DNA of 64,000 bases from Protofrankia sp963555925. Its GTDB lineage: Bacteria > Actinomycetota > Actinomycetes > Frankiales > Frankiaceae. Under the pieces are notes generated by a model that did not search any database, was not told the origin of the DNA, and saw only the letters and a program-made list of their open reading frames with translations. The position numbers and the translations under genes were made by a program. Where the stretch lies: contig CAUVXJ010000023.1 in NCBI GenBank assembly GCA_963555925.1, forward strand, positions 1-64,000, in the 5' to 3' direction. Below, piece after piece: positions 52,286-61,809 of this stretch (its first letter is position 1; each line of letters starts with the position of its first letter).

Positions 52286-52769
52286 AGTGGAAGAAAGACG
52301 TCAGGAGGCGCCGGTTTTCGGGCGGAAAATGGACGTCAACCATCCACTCGTGCTGGACCGGCTACCCACCAAGGCGTCGCTGCCACAGCGGCTACCCATC
52401 CCCGCGGCCACCCGCCGGCCCCCACATCCGCTACCGCGGCGGCCGCCCTCGCCGGATTCCGTCGGGTGAACCGTCAGGGAGACACTCATCGATCAACAAA
52501 TTGAGTACGAAAACGGCTGCAATAGCGACCGTTTGTTCACTCGGTTTCATGATCTGAAGGTGGCATGTCGCGCTGATCATGTGATCTTGGTTCCGAACTC
52601 GGCGGGCATCGCCATGACCTGGACGGAGACGCCCTCACTCCAGTGTTGCCCATCCCCGGAGTGAGGCCGACCGGCCAGCGGGGTCACGCAACCGCCACCT
52701 CGCCCAACACCACCCCGTCGGAAAGATCAAAAAAGACACAACGGAGGCACTGGCGGAGAAGCAAACAGG

Positions 52770-52901
52770 TTAAACGCCACTCGCGTCGGGTTCCGCGCCG
52801 GCAGGGACTCCGATCACGTCAACCTTCCACTCCTTCGGGAGTAGCGCTCGGAGGCGATCGACGCCGCCGGAGAGCAGTTGCCGATAATCAAGAAAAGACA
52901 T
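52770..52901 (-). CDS. Small ORF (43 aa), possibly a truncated gene
   Basis: ATG at 52901 with a strong ribosome site (GGGAGG, 4-5 bases upstream). Product MSFLDYRQLLSGGVDRLRAL, then LPKEWKVDVIGVPAG and a short tail. It reads as the N-terminus of a larger protein that stops early. Family not recognised. An AT-rich region with repeats lies upstream (52919-52953). The rest of 52290-52770 holds no gene I can support. Confidence 0.4.
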   Translation of the reverse strand: MSFLDYRQLLSGGVDRLRALLPKEWKVDVIGVPAGAEPDASGV

Positions 52902-52914
52902 GACCCTCCCGGCA

Positions 52915-52955
52915 GCTACTTGCCAAATTTATACACTTGCCAAGTGTAGGCAACT
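52915..52955 (-). promoter_or_regulatory. AT-rich promoter with CTTGCCAA direct repeats
   Basis: CTTGCCAA at 52919-52926 and 52936-52943, 17 bp apart, with TATAAA (minus strand, 52928-52933) between them as a -10 box and ACACTTGCCAAGTGT around the second copy. It lies 20-50 bp upstream of the small ORF at 52901, like an autoregulated operator. Confidence 0.45.
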
Positions 52956-53012
52956 TCCTGAATCTGGCAACTCATTGCTGCCCACGGCTGGGATACGTAT
53001 GTTGATCTTCAG

Positions 53013-54782
53013 TTATCTCGTTGCGGTTGCGGTTGCGGTTGCGGACGGCGGGCAGTGGATGAAGCGGGTGAGCTGGCCGGTCAACGGCCAGGACCGCCGG
53101 CCGGAGTCGTCCGGGCACCAGCCGAGCGCGGCGAGCATGCTGTCAAGGCTGTGAAGGCTCTCCGGGAAGACCAGGTTGTATGTGATCAGGTACAGCGCAC
53201 CGGCGTCCGGACGCGCGGCGAGGAACGGCGGTATCGAGGTGTTCCAACCCAGTGGCGGTAGGACCAGGGTGTTCACCTCGGCGATCGCCAGCCGTGGCAT
53301 AGCGGACGTCTGGTAACCGTCGTAGTACGACACGTAGTACTGCTGTGCCTTGTACCACTGCCTTTCATCCCACCGGCCGGGGATCACGATCTGGATGTCG
53401 CCCGGCCGGGCGGTCCGCTCGGCGGTGGCGACCAGCTCCCGCATGTCCCCGAGTAGTAGGGGGCCATGCGCACTGGCCCGGATCTGGAGGATCCGCTGGG
53501 TGCTTACCGCCGTGAGGGCCACGGCTGCGGCCACAATGACCGCCAGCGGGGCAGCCACCATGGGGATCACTGTGGGAATCACCGGGACTGACCGTCGGAT
53601 CCGCCAGAGTCGTCTGATCCGCGCTTGTCCGATTCGCGCTCGGGCGAGCCCGACCAGAGCCGATGCGCCGATACCGGCAACCACGTACAGCAACGGTAAG
53701 AAGAACAGGTTGGCCCGCACGAATCCGACCGGCCACTGTCCTCGTGCCGAGGCCAGCACGATCAGCAGCAGCGTTCCGCCGAGCGCGACCAGCAACGCCC
53801 GGCCGGCCCGGTCACGCGCCGCGACATAGCTGCCGACCGCCCAGCACAGCAGTGCCCCCGCGACCACGCAGACGTGGAGTCGGTGGTCGGGGTCGGCCAA
53901 CAGCGGCGAACCGGTGAAGGGCGAGCCGAACTGCCCGTCCGGACGGGTCATCGCCGCCGTGAACGCGTTGCGAGGTAGCTCCCACCCGGCCGTGCGTAGC
54001 TGGCCGACCGCGTTGTTCCGGGTGATGAAGAAGTTCCGCCAGTAGGGATTCGCGGCCAGGTAGCTCTGCGGCAGGACGAACACCGCGAGATGCACGGCCC
54101 CGGTGGCGCAGACCAGCACCGATCCGACCAGGCGCAGGACGGCCGGACGCCGTGAATACACCACCCGGCCGGCGCGCACCACCCGGCGGGCGTCCAGTGC
54201 GTCCAGCACATCCAATACCAGCAGGGGAGCAAGGACGAACAGGGACGTAACGCTCATGACCACGCATCCCGCCATGCCCAGCTGCGCCCGCCAGGGCGAG
54301 CTACCGGTGTTCACCGCACGGCGCGCCCGCAGCCACAGGTACAGCGTGGCCACCGCGCAGGTGGCCTCCGGCAGGTAGGACTTCAGCTGCATTCCATAGA
54401 CGAGCAGCCCGCCGTTGACGGTCAGCAGTCCGGCGACGATCGTGGCCGCGGGCCGTGAGAGCCACCACCGGCCCAGCGCATAGGTGAACAGCGACAGCGC
54501 GATCAACGCGACGATCTGTGGCAGCCGCAGGACTCCTTCGGTGTTGCCGCCAATCGTGACCGCCAGCTTCTCGACCGTGAACCAGCCGAATGACAGCGGC
54601 GCGTTCGCCGTCCTGAGGGTTTCGAACCAGCCTGCGCCGACGCTGATGTGATAGGCGCGCCATGCCTCGTCGTACCAGAGCGGCCGGACCAGGGTCGGCC
54701 ATAAGGCGACGGTGACCGCGACGTCGAGTCCGACGAGCGTGGCGCATGCCACCAGGTCTGCACCCGACCGCCGTGACGTCAC
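53013..54782 (-). CDS. GT39/ArnT-like membrane glycosyltransferase
   Basis: 589 aa. The first TM is followed by RPLWYDEAWRAYHISVGAGW, where the WYDEAW acidic pair is the hallmark of GT-C enzymes using polyprenyl-phosphate sugars, then APLSFGWFTVEKLAVTIGG and about 10 further TMs. The C-terminal ~150 residues are extracytoplasmic (VIPGRWDERQWYKAQQYYVS). The very end, PPSATATATATR, is coded by a TTGCGG hexamer array (53019-53044). Last gene of the minus-strand polysaccharide operon; probably adds a sugar outside the membrane. Confidence 0.8.
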   Translation of the reverse strand: MTSRRSGADLVACATLVGLDVAVTVALWPTLVRPLWYDEAWRAYHISVGAGWFETLRTANAPLSFGWFTVEKLAVTIGGNTEGVLRLPQIVALIALSLFTYALGRWWLSRPAATIVAGLLTVNGGLLVYGMQLKSYLPEATCAVATLYLWLRARRAVNTGSSPWRAQLGMAGCVVMSVTSLFVLAPLLVLDVLDALDARRVVRAGRVVYSRRPAVLRLVGSVLVCATGAVHLAVFVLPQSYLAANPYWRNFFITRNNAVGQLRTAGWELPRNAFTAAMTRPDGQFGSPFTGSPLLADPDHRLHVCVVAGALLCWAVGSYVAARDRAGRALLVALGGTLLLIVLASARGQWPVGFVRANLFFLPLLYVVAGIGASALVGLARARIGQARIRRLWRIRRSVPVIPTVIPMVAAPLAVIVAAAVALTAVSTQRILQIRASAHGPLLLGDMRELVATAERTARPGDIQIVIPGRWDERQWYKAQQYYVSYYDGYQTSAMPRLAIAEVNTLVLPPLGWNTSIPPFLAARPDAGALYLITYNLVFPESLHSLDSMLAALGWCPDDSGRRSWPLTGQLTRFIHCPPSATATATATR

Positions 54783-54810
54783 CCTTCGACCGGAGCCGGG
54801 TGACGCGGGG

Positions 54811-55914
54811 TCAGGCGATCGAGTGATAGACGGCGGCGGTGCGTTCGGCCGTGCGTCGCCAGGTGAAGGTCCGGGCGTAGGCGCGTCCCGGCCCGGGGTC
54901 CACGTCGTCCTTGAGCACGCCGATCAGGGCGTCGGTGAACGCATCGGCCTCGGTCGGTGGAACCAGCCGCACGGCGTTGCCCGACATCGGGCCGACGACC
55001 TCCCGGACCGCTGGGATGTCAGCTGCAACCACTGGGATTCCGGCCGCCAGCGCCTCCAGCGGCGGTAGGCCGAACCCCTCGTAGAACGATGGGAAGCACA
55101 AAGCGCTGGCCCCGGCGACCAGACGCCGAAGTTCGTCCGTCCGAACATAGCCGGCGCTGACGACGGTTCCCCCCGGCAGCCCGGCGAGATCGAGAGTGGG
55201 TCCCCACCCGGCGGGTCCGACCAGGACCAGCGGCGGGGCGTCGGCGATCTCGGAGTGCAGGCCACGGACCGCCTCCAGCAGAGTCGGGAGGTTCTTGCGC
55301 GGTTCGACCGTACCGACGAAAAGCAGGTATCGGGCGGGCAGGCCGTGGGCGGTGAGCCAGCGTCGCGATGGCGGCGAGGCGGTGAACCATGCGGCGTCCA
55401 CGCCCAGTGGCGTCACGGTCACCATTGCCGGGTTCAGCCGGTAGGTGTCGATGACCTCGGTGGCGATCGCCTGGCTGGGTGTGATCACAGCGGCGGCGCG
55501 GCGCAGGCCACGCGGGACCAGATCCCGGTAGCGGGCCGAAGCCGTGGAGACCGTACCGGTCAGCTTCAGATAGGCCAGATCGTGGATGGTGAGGACGCCG
55601 CGGGCCCGCCGCGGTGGCGGCAGCACGAAGTTTGTGGCGTGCACCACGTCGACTGGCCCGGTCAGCCACTCGAGCTTCGGTAGTTCGGTGCGGGCCCAGG
55701 CCTCGTGCACGATCCGGGCCGGAATCCGGCGCGCGGCCGGGCGTACACCTGGCGGTAATGCGGGAGCGAAGTTCGCCAGCCCACGCCAGGTGAACGCTGT
55801 TGCGGCCACGTCCAGACCGGGCAGCGTGGGCAGCTCGGCGAGCAGTTGGGCCGTGTAGCGGCCGACTCCCGTGGGCGTGCCGAGTAACGGAGTGCCGTCC
55901 AGGATGACCCGCAT
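54811..55914 (-). CDS. GT4-family glycosyltransferase
   Basis: 367 aa from ATG at 55914 with GGAAAGGA upstream; the frame runs back to 56298 as antisense noise. GT-B fold: MRVILDGTPLLGTPTGVGRY, YLLFVGTVEPRKNLPTLLEA and the donor-site FPSFYEGFGLPPLEALAAGI (Glu-x7-Glu). Similar to mannosyl- and rhamnosyl-transferases of O-antigen-type clusters. Cytoplasmic. Gap to the downstream GT39-like gene is 28 bp, so the two are probably co-transcribed. Confidence 0.88.
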   Translation of the reverse strand: MRVILDGTPLLGTPTGVGRYTAQLLAELPTLPGLDVAATAFTWRGLANFAPALPPGVRPAARRIPARIVHEAWARTELPKLEWLTGPVDVVHATNFVLPPPRRARGVLTIHDLAYLKLTGTVSTASARYRDLVPRGLRRAAAVITPSQAIATEVIDTYRLNPAMVTVTPLGVDAAWFTASPPSRRWLTAHGLPARYLLFVGTVEPRKNLPTLLEAVRGLHSEIADAPPLVLVGPAGWGPTLDLAGLPGGTVVSAGYVRTDELRRLVAGASALCFPSFYEGFGLPPLEALAAGIPVVAADIPAVREVVGPMSGNAVRLVPPTEADAFTDALIGVLKDDVDPGPGRAYARTFTWRRTAERTAAVYHSIA

Positions 55915-56006
55915 CAACCGTGATCCTTTCCGTCTCGGCCTTGCCAGGTCAGGGGCCCGGCCCAGGGGAGCCCGGCTCGGCAGCGCCCGGCTCGGCACTG
56001 CCTGGT

Positions 56007-57779
56007 TCAGGGGGCATACAGCCGGTGACGGGTGGCGATCTCCCGCCAGCGATCGGCGAATGCCGCGTCGGAGAATTCCTGGGCACGGGCAACGGCGCTC
56101 GCAGCCAGCCGTGCCCGCATGCCGTCCTCGGTTGCCAGGCGTCTGGTGAACGAGGCTAACTGCGCGGGGGACGTCCAGCGCAGGCCGTCGAGTCCGTGGC
56201 GGACGATCTCCCGCTGGCCGGCGCGGTCGATCACCACCGGCACACAGCCCCCGGCCATCGCCTCGACCGTGGTCATCCCGAAGTGCTCGGCCGTCCATGG
56301 CCGGCGATCGTTGTCCTCGCCGTATCCCGTTGCGGACCAGAAGACCGAGCAGGTGGACAGCAGCCGCTCGACCTCGTGGCGTGGCGCGTTCGGATGGATG
56401 TCGACCGGCAGGTCACGGGCGATCTCCCGAATCTTCTCCAGGTATGGCAGCTGGGACTCCTCGCATCCGCCGACGACATGCATCCGCCAATCCGGTAGCG
56501 CGCCGGAGCGGTAGAGCTCACCGAACCACTCGACCATTTCCAGCTGGCGCTTGGCGTGCCCGAGACCGGGCGCGAACAGGCGCCCGACCGTGAGCACCGC
56601 GCGCTCCCGAGTAGTGGCCGGAGTAAGGCGCTCCACCTGGATGGGCGGGTAGAGGACGTCCGCGTCCACGCGCCACAGGCGGTGGATCCAGCCCCGGGTG
56701 TAGGCGGAATTCGCCATCACCACGTCGTATGACGAGAGATAGTCCAGATCGCGCGGGTTGGCCAGCAGCCAGGGGAAACGCAACGCGAGTCGGGCCCGGG
56801 CACCGTCGTGTTGGTCGGTCACCCGCGGTCTGCTGACCGCCACGCCGAGTTGACGCAGATCCCGGGACCCGGTGCCTTCCGGCGCAGCGGCGCCCGCCGG
56901 CGCGGGTGGGCCCGTGCCCGTGTTGGTGGAAGCAGGTGTGAACGTGTCACTGACCAGCGTCAGCTCACAGCCGGCGGACGATGCGGGCAACGGCACCGCG
57001 ACCGTCCGGAACGACCCGCCGACCTCAACGGAGGCAAGGGTCTGCCCGTCGGCGTCCTGGACGTGCAGCCGCACCGCGTCGGTAGCCCCGGGACGGCCGA
57101 TGTCAGCGCGTAGCTCCCGTTCGCCGCCTGCCGAAACCGCGAGGACCCCCGTACCGTTCGTCCAGATCCACTGTCTGCGACGCCCCCCTTCCGGTGGGTA
57201 CCAACCCGTGCCGTATCCGACGGTCGGACGAACGCCGCGCAGCAGCGGGCCGCACGCGCGGATGGCGGCCTTGCGCCACCCCGGCGCGTCGTGATCGGCA
57301 GGTGTCGGGAAGAAGCACAGGTGTGCCGCATGAGTTGAGCGAGGGACCAGCCGGCTCATGTACGAACCGTTGACGAACAGGTCGTACTCGGCGCTGAGTT
57401 CGGCGATCGCGTCGTCACCCCGGTCAGGCAGCAGGCGGTAGCGGCAGCCGGCGAGGTCGAGTCCTAGATGATCACCGATGGCCGCCAGGTCGACCTCGGC
57501 ATGGCCGAGGATGTCCACCTGGGCGCCTTCGGCGGCAAGTACCTGGGCGATCATCCCGTTGTGGCGTTCGCCACCGCCCATGGAGTGCCAGAACCGGTTG
57601 TAAACGGCGGCCCGCACTCCGCTGGCCGACCCCTGCCCACCTCTGTGCCCGGTGCTCGGATACCGGCTTTCGCGCGGGTCAGGCCGCCTGTTCTGGGCCT
57701 GTTCTGCAGCCGGCTGTGTGATCGCTGTTATGGCCGGCGGTGTGGTCGCTCGTTGGGTGGGCACTGGTTGCGTAGTCAT
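56007..57779 (-). CDS. GT4-family glycosyltransferase with inserted beta-sandwich domain
   Basis: 590 aa. A low-complexity N-terminus is followed by AAVYNRFWHSMGGGERHNGM (GT-B N-terminal domain), an insert at about residues 183-325, then the C-terminal donor domain (VLTVGRLFAPGLGHAKRQLE, and EHFGMTTVEAMAGGCVPVVI with the Glu-x7-Glu motif). The insert holds CELTLVSDTFTPAS and DLRQLGVAVSRPRV, a pattern also found in the neighbouring GT2. Its start overlaps the GT2 stop by 4 bp (ATGA type), so translation is coupled. Confidence 0.85.
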   Translation of the reverse strand: MTTQPVPTQRATTPPAITAITQPAAEQAQNRRPDPRESRYPSTGHRGGQGSASGVRAAVYNRFWHSMGGGERHNGMIAQVLAAEGAQVDILGHAEVDLAAIGDHLGLDLAGCRYRLLPDRGDDAIAELSAEYDLFVNGSYMSRLVPRSTHAAHLCFFPTPADHDAPGWRKAAIRACGPLLRGVRPTVGYGTGWYPPEGGRRRQWIWTNGTGVLAVSAGGERELRADIGRPGATDAVRLHVQDADGQTLASVEVGGSFRTVAVPLPASSAGCELTLVSDTFTPASTNTGTGPPAPAGAAAPEGTGSRDLRQLGVAVSRPRVTDQHDGARARLALRFPWLLANPRDLDYLSSYDVVMANSAYTRGWIHRLWRVDADVLYPPIQVERLTPATTRERAVLTVGRLFAPGLGHAKRQLEMVEWFGELYRSGALPDWRMHVVGGCEESQLPYLEKIREIARDLPVDIHPNAPRHEVERLLSTCSVFWSATGYGEDNDRRPWTAEHFGMTTVEAMAGGCVPVVIDRAGQREIVRHGLDGLRWTSPAQLASFTRRLATEDGMRARLAASAVARAQEFSDAAFADRWREIATRHRLYAP

Positions 57780-59221
57780 CGCTGCGCCAGCCAGATCTCC
57801 AGCTCACGGTGGCCTACCGACGCGGTGCGTGCCAGCGCGCGGCGCCGTCCGAGCATCACCGGCAGCAGCCGCAGGTAGGACGCCATGACCTTCAGCCGCA
57901 GCACGGTCGGGCGCAGCGCGGGCCGGCCACGGACGGCCCATGCCTGCCGTAGCGCGCGGATGGCCATCGAGGCGGTCGTGAGCGGATAACGGCCGACCGC
58001 GGCCAGGGCGAGCCCGGTGCTCGCATTCTTGGTGAGCATCAGCAGCCGGTTACGGTCGGTATGGAAGACGAACAGCGGTGACCACTCGACGCTGGACGCG
58101 GAGTGCACGTGCCGCAGGACCGCGGTCGGAACGTAGCGAATTGTGTACCCATGGGAGCGGATGCGCCAGGACAGGTCGGTGTCCTCGTAGTAGAGGAAGA
58201 AGTCGTCGTCGAACCAACCGAGTTCCCGCCCGAGCGCCGTGCGGATGGCCATGCCGTTCCCGCAGGCGGTGAACACATCCTCGGACCCGGCGAACTGTCC
58301 GGTGTCGATCTGCTGGTAGCCGCGGTCGGCGCCGTAGCCGTCCCGTAGCACGATCCCACCGACATTGTTGATCACATCGACGCGGGCCACGCCATCGGGG
58401 ACGGTCAGTTCCACGGTGGACGGTTCGGCGCCGGCGGCGAGGGTACTGCTGCCGCCGCCGGTGTCACCGCCGGCGTCGCTGTTGGCGATGGCATCCCAGC
58501 TCAGTGTAACCGACTTCGGCGCCTCGCCGGACCAGGTGAAGCCGATGGTGACCGGGCCGCCCTCGGGCACCGGGACGGCGAGCTCGCCGTCACCGCGGGT
58601 CCAGAAGAACGGTGCGGATGAACCGCCTTCAGCACCGAAGGTCAGCTTTTCCCACAGCACCTCATGCAGGATCTCCCGGTCGTTGACGGTCACCGATGAG
58701 ATCCGGACGCCGAGTGCGCGGGAGTCGTGCGCACCTGGTGTGAAGGTCGTGGTCGACAGCCGCAGTCGCAGGAAGCGGGGGAGGAATACCACCTTTCCGG
58801 TGACCGCACCAAGCTTTTCGGTGATCGCGCTGGGCCTGCCGGTGACCGCGCTGGGCTGCTCGCCGCCGGACCGGTCGGCTGCGAACGGGGCCAACAGGTT
58901 TGCCAACCAGTCCGGTTCGGGGACTGCATCATTGTTGAGCAGGACGGCGTAGGGGGTGGTGACCATCCGCAGCGCCAGGTTGTTGCCGCCGGCGAAGCCG
59001 AGGTTCACCTCGGACGGGACCATCCGGACCCATGGGTACCGTTCGGCCAGCAGCGTCCTGGACGAGTCCATGGACGCGTTGTCGACCACCCATGTCTCGA
59101 AGGTGAAGTCGCTGACCTGCTTGGCGATCGCGTCCAGGCAGGCGGGCAGCAGGTGCGCACCGTTCCAGTTGACGATCACAACGGTCGCCAGCGGCGCGGG
59201 GCCGCCTTCCTGGGTGCTCAT
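57776..59221 (-). CDS. GT2-family glycosyltransferase with inserted beta-sandwich domain
   Basis: 481 aa. GT-A fold: TVVIVNWNGAHLLPACLDAI, WVVDNASMDSSRTLLAE, NLGFAGGNNLAL, LLNNDAVPEPDWL (DxD-like), as in rhamnosyltransferases of the WbbL group. Residues ~150-305 are an insert with STTTFTPGAHDSRALGVRIS and later beta-rich repeats; the catalytic domain then resumes (FTACGNGMAIRTALGRELGW, FFLYYEDTDLSWRIRSHGY). Starts and ends overlap both neighbours by 4 bp, so wzt-GT2-GT4 are translationally coupled. Confidence 0.88.
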   Translation of the reverse strand: MSTQEGGPAPLATVVIVNWNGAHLLPACLDAIAKQVSDFTFETWVVDNASMDSSRTLLAERYPWVRMVPSEVNLGFAGGNNLALRMVTTPYAVLLNNDAVPEPDWLANLLAPFAADRSGGEQPSAVTGRPSAITEKLGAVTGKVVFLPRFLRLRLSTTTFTPGAHDSRALGVRISSVTVNDREILHEVLWEKLTFGAEGGSSAPFFWTRGDGELAVPVPEGGPVTIGFTWSGEAPKSVTLSWDAIANSDAGGDTGGGSSTLAAGAEPSTVELTVPDGVARVDVINNVGGIVLRDGYGADRGYQQIDTGQFAGSEDVFTACGNGMAIRTALGRELGWFDDDFFLYYEDTDLSWRIRSHGYTIRYVPTAVLRHVHSASSVEWSPLFVFHTDRNRLLMLTKNASTGLALAAVGRYPLTTASMAIRALRQAWAVRGRPALRPTVLRLKVMASYLRLLPVMLGRRRALARTASVGHRELEIWLAQR

Positions 59222-60573
59222 GGGCGGGTTCCCGTTTCATAATCGATCTTGAGTAGGCCGCCGGTCTGCGATCCGCTGATCCCGAACAGGTCCTCGAACC
59301 TCCGCTTGGTGATCTCGGTTCCGGTCGCGGCGTCGGAGACATGCACGCTGATCGCGAACGCGCCGAGTAGCTCGGGGAGGCTGGGCACGGTGAAGTCCAC
59401 CGTGAGGGTGCCGCCGACGGTCGGCACACCGCCCGAAGGCGTCTCCATCAGCCAGACCGGCAGTTCGCTCGGGCCCAGGGCATAGACATGCAGGTAGAGC
59501 CGTTCCGGCGCCTGTTCGGTGACGTCCAGGGTGATGCTGACGGTAAGCCTCTCGCCGGGGCTGAACTGGACCTGCGGCGGCCCCTGCGGGTCCCGGCTGA
59601 AGGTCACCGACGTGGGCCGGGCAACGGCGAACTCGTGGGGCACCGGACCGTCCGAGGGCAGGCTACCCAACCGTTGCCGCAGTAGCCGGGTGCCGACGGC
59701 CGGCGCGCCGTCGAAAATCATTGATCCGGATTCAAGGACCAGAATCCGGTCGCACATGCTCTCGATCAGATCCAACGAGTGGGTGACGAACAGGATCGTG
59801 CGGCCTTCGGCCCGAAAGGCGTCGATCTTTGCCAGACACTTCTTCTGGAATGCCTCGTCCCCGACCGCGAGCACCTCGTCGACGAGTAGCACGTCCGGAT
59901 CGACATGGACGGCCACCGCGAACCCGAGCCGGACATACTGGCCGGACGAGTAGTGCTTGACCTCGTCGTCGATCTTGTGGGGGAGTTCGGCGAAGTCGAC
60001 GATCGAGTCGAACATTCGGTCGATCTCGCGGCGGGGCAGCCCCAGCAGGGAGGCGTTGAGGTAGACGTTGTCTCGGCCGGTGAGCTCGCCGTTGAAGCCG
60101 GCTCCGAGCTCCAGGAGGGACGCGATCCGCCCGCTGACCGACACATGACCCTGGGTTGGGCGCAGGATTCCGGCCAGTACCTTCAACAAGGTGGACTTGC
60201 CCGAGCCGTTCGCCCCGGCCAGGCCCACGGTCTGGCCGCGCCCGATCTGCACGTCGATGTCGCGCAGCGCCCAGAAGTCGTCCCCATGGGCGTGCCCGCG
60301 ACGCACGAACAGTTCCTTCAGGCTCGTCGCCCGCCGGTGGTAGGAGACGAATTTCTTACCCACCCCGGTCGCCTGGATCACGATCGGGGCATCCGCCCCG
60401 GGCAGGCCCGCCGTCGATGTGGCGGTGTCCGATGTCGGGCCCGCCGTGGTGTTCGGCGATGCGGCTGTCGCTGGTGCGGCTGTCGCCGCTGCGCCCGCTG
60501 GTGCGGCTGTCGCCGCGGTGTCCCCCGACGCCCCGAGGACGGCCGGTTGCGCCGGTGACTGCTGCGCTGACAC
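59218..60573 (-). CDS. wzt: Polysaccharide ABC exporter ATPase (Wzt-like) with C-terminal carbohydrate-binding domain
   Basis: 451 aa. Ala/Thr-rich N-terminal tail (~60 residues), then an ABC domain: Walker A GLAGANGSGKSTL, signature HYSSGQYVRLGFA, Walker B VLLVDEVLAVGDEAF, H-loop FVTHSLDLI. Residues from about 300 form a Wzt-type beta-sandwich (RLTVSITLDVTEQAPERLYL, FAISVHVSD), which in known systems selects the finished glycan. It pairs with Wzm, encoded just upstream, to export the polysaccharide. 4-bp overlap with the GT2 gene. Confidence 0.92.
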   Translation of the reverse strand: MSAQQSPAQPAVLGASGDTAATAAPAGAAATAAPATAASPNTTAGPTSDTATSTAGLPGADAPIVIQATGVGKKFVSYHRRATSLKELFVRRGHAHGDDFWALRDIDVQIGRGQTVGLAGANGSGKSTLLKVLAGILRPTQGHVSVSGRIASLLELGAGFNGELTGRDNVYLNASLLGLPRREIDRMFDSIVDFAELPHKIDDEVKHYSSGQYVRLGFAVAVHVDPDVLLVDEVLAVGDEAFQKKCLAKIDAFRAEGRTILFVTHSLDLIESMCDRILVLESGSMIFDGAPAVGTRLLRQRLGSLPSDGPVPHEFAVARPTSVTFSRDPQGPPQVQFSPGERLTVSITLDVTEQAPERLYLHVYALGPSELPVWLMETPSGGVPTVGGTLTVDFTVPSLPELLGAFAISVHVSDAATGTEITKRRFEDLFGISGSQTGGLLKIDYETGTRP

Positions 60574-60606
60574 GTTGTCGTCCGTCCTTCTGTATGCCTC
60601 GGCTGG

Positions 60607-61542
60607 CTAGAGATTTTCTGCGAAGTCGGCCTGCATCCTGCGGAACACATGCACTCCCAGCCAGAGCAGGCCCAGCGACATCACGCCTGCGATGGCAAGG
60701 TGCTCAAGGTAGAAGCGATAGCCGGGGTCGGCCAGGATGCCCGCTCCGGTGGCCGGGTTCACCGCTGGTCCCTTGTAGATCGCTCGCTGGAAGGTTGCCA
60801 CCACCGTCGCCATCGGATTGAGGAAGTAGATCCACGTCCACTCGTTCAGTAGCTTGCGGATGAGCCCGACGGGATAGACGATCGGGTTGAGCCAGAACCA
60901 CGCGAGCAGGGCCACCTCCAGCAGGTGCTCGGTATCGCGGTAGCGCACGTTGAGGCCCGACACGAGCATCGACAGGCCGACAGTGAAGATCATCGCTATC
61001 GCGAATGCGGGCAGGAGCAGGAGTAGCTGGAAGCCGAAGAAGCCGTAACCCAGCGCCACGACCACCACGAAGAGCACGGTCAGCTGCAGCACGAAGTGGA
61101 CGAGGGCGAACCCGACCGCCGAAAGCGGCAGTACCGGCAGCGGAAACCGGACCTTCTTCACGAGGTTCGCGTTGAAGACCACGCTGCCTGATGCCGATGA
61201 CACGCTCGCCGAGAAGGCGTTCCAGATCAGCAGACCGGACATCAGGTACACCCCGAATCGGGGGACCCCGGCGCTCATGATCACTTGGAAGACGAGGGTG
61301 TACACGGCCAGCAGAAGCAGCGGATTCGCCAGCGACCAGGCGAAACCGAGGGTCGAGCCCTTGTATTTGACCTTGAGGTCCTTGCGGATCAGGTTCCGCA
61401 GCAGTTCCCAGCGTACCCGGGTCTGGGCGCGGCTACGGCGCGCGAGCATCCGCGACTCCGGCCCGTCGGCCCCTTGCGGACCACGGTGCTCGCCGTCGGA
61501 CTGGATCGCGGGTGCGGACCGCTCGTCAATCAGGTTCGACAC
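60607..61542 (-). CDS. wzm: Polysaccharide ABC exporter permease (Wzm-like)
   Basis: GTG at 61542 is preferred (311 aa, GGAAGG 6 bases upstream); the frame opens at 61578. ABC-2 type permease with six TMs: LIRKDLKVKYKGSTLGFAWS amphipathic entry, then PLLLLAVYTLVFQVIMSAG, FALVHFVLQLTVLFVVVVAL, LLLLPAFAIAMIFTVGLSML, LNVRYRDTEHLLEVALLAWF and NPMATVVATFQRAIY. Typical of O-antigen and teichoic-acid exporters. First gene of the minus-strand operon reaching to 53013. Confidence 0.92.
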   Translation of the reverse strand: MSNLIDERSAPAIQSDGEHRGPQGADGPESRMLARRSRAQTRVRWELLRNLIRKDLKVKYKGSTLGFAWSLANPLLLLAVYTLVFQVIMSAGVPRFGVYLMSGLLIWNAFSASVSSASGSVVFNANLVKKVRFPLPVLPLSAVGFALVHFVLQLTVLFVVVVALGYGFFGFQLLLLLPAFAIAMIFTVGLSMLVSGLNVRYRDTEHLLEVALLAWFWLNPIVYPVGLIRKLLNEWTWIYFLNPMATVVATFQRAIYKGPAVNPATGAGILADPGYRFYLEHLAIAGVMSLGLLWLGVHVFRRMQADFAENL

Positions 61543-61579
61543 CAACAGCCTTCCGTGAGCCGCATCGAGATGTGGCAAA

Positions 61580-61650
61580 ATCGGTACCGGTACACCGAAA
61601 ACGACCTACCGTACGGGTCGCGCAAGGTATCGCACCAGGTATACCGAAGC
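61580..61650. promoter_or_regulatory. Repeat-rich divergent promoter region of the export operon
   Basis: Contains CGGTACCGGTACACCG, CTACCGTACGGGTCG and GGTATACC, a cluster of overlapping short palindromes 40-110 bp upstream of wzm and 160 bp upstream of the divergent HAD gene. Probably an operator/promoter region; the proteins involved are unknown. Confidence 0.35.
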
Positions 61651-61809
61651 GACGCGTTCGCAGGTAGGGCACTCCGGTGACCGCAGCTCCAGAGCCGATC
61701 CATAGTATCGGCCCGTTCATTCAGCTCCGGCCGGCCGCCGTCCGAGGATCATCCGGGCATCAGCCGGCCCGTCGGAGGTGGCTGTGATGGCCGCCGGTGG
61801 AGGACGCCC

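Noticed and set aside
55915..56298. N-terminal extension of the GT4 gene
   Set aside because: The added 128 residues are Arg/Gly/Pro noise lying antisense to the neighbouring gene; a good ribosome site and a typical GT4 N-terminus mark 55914.
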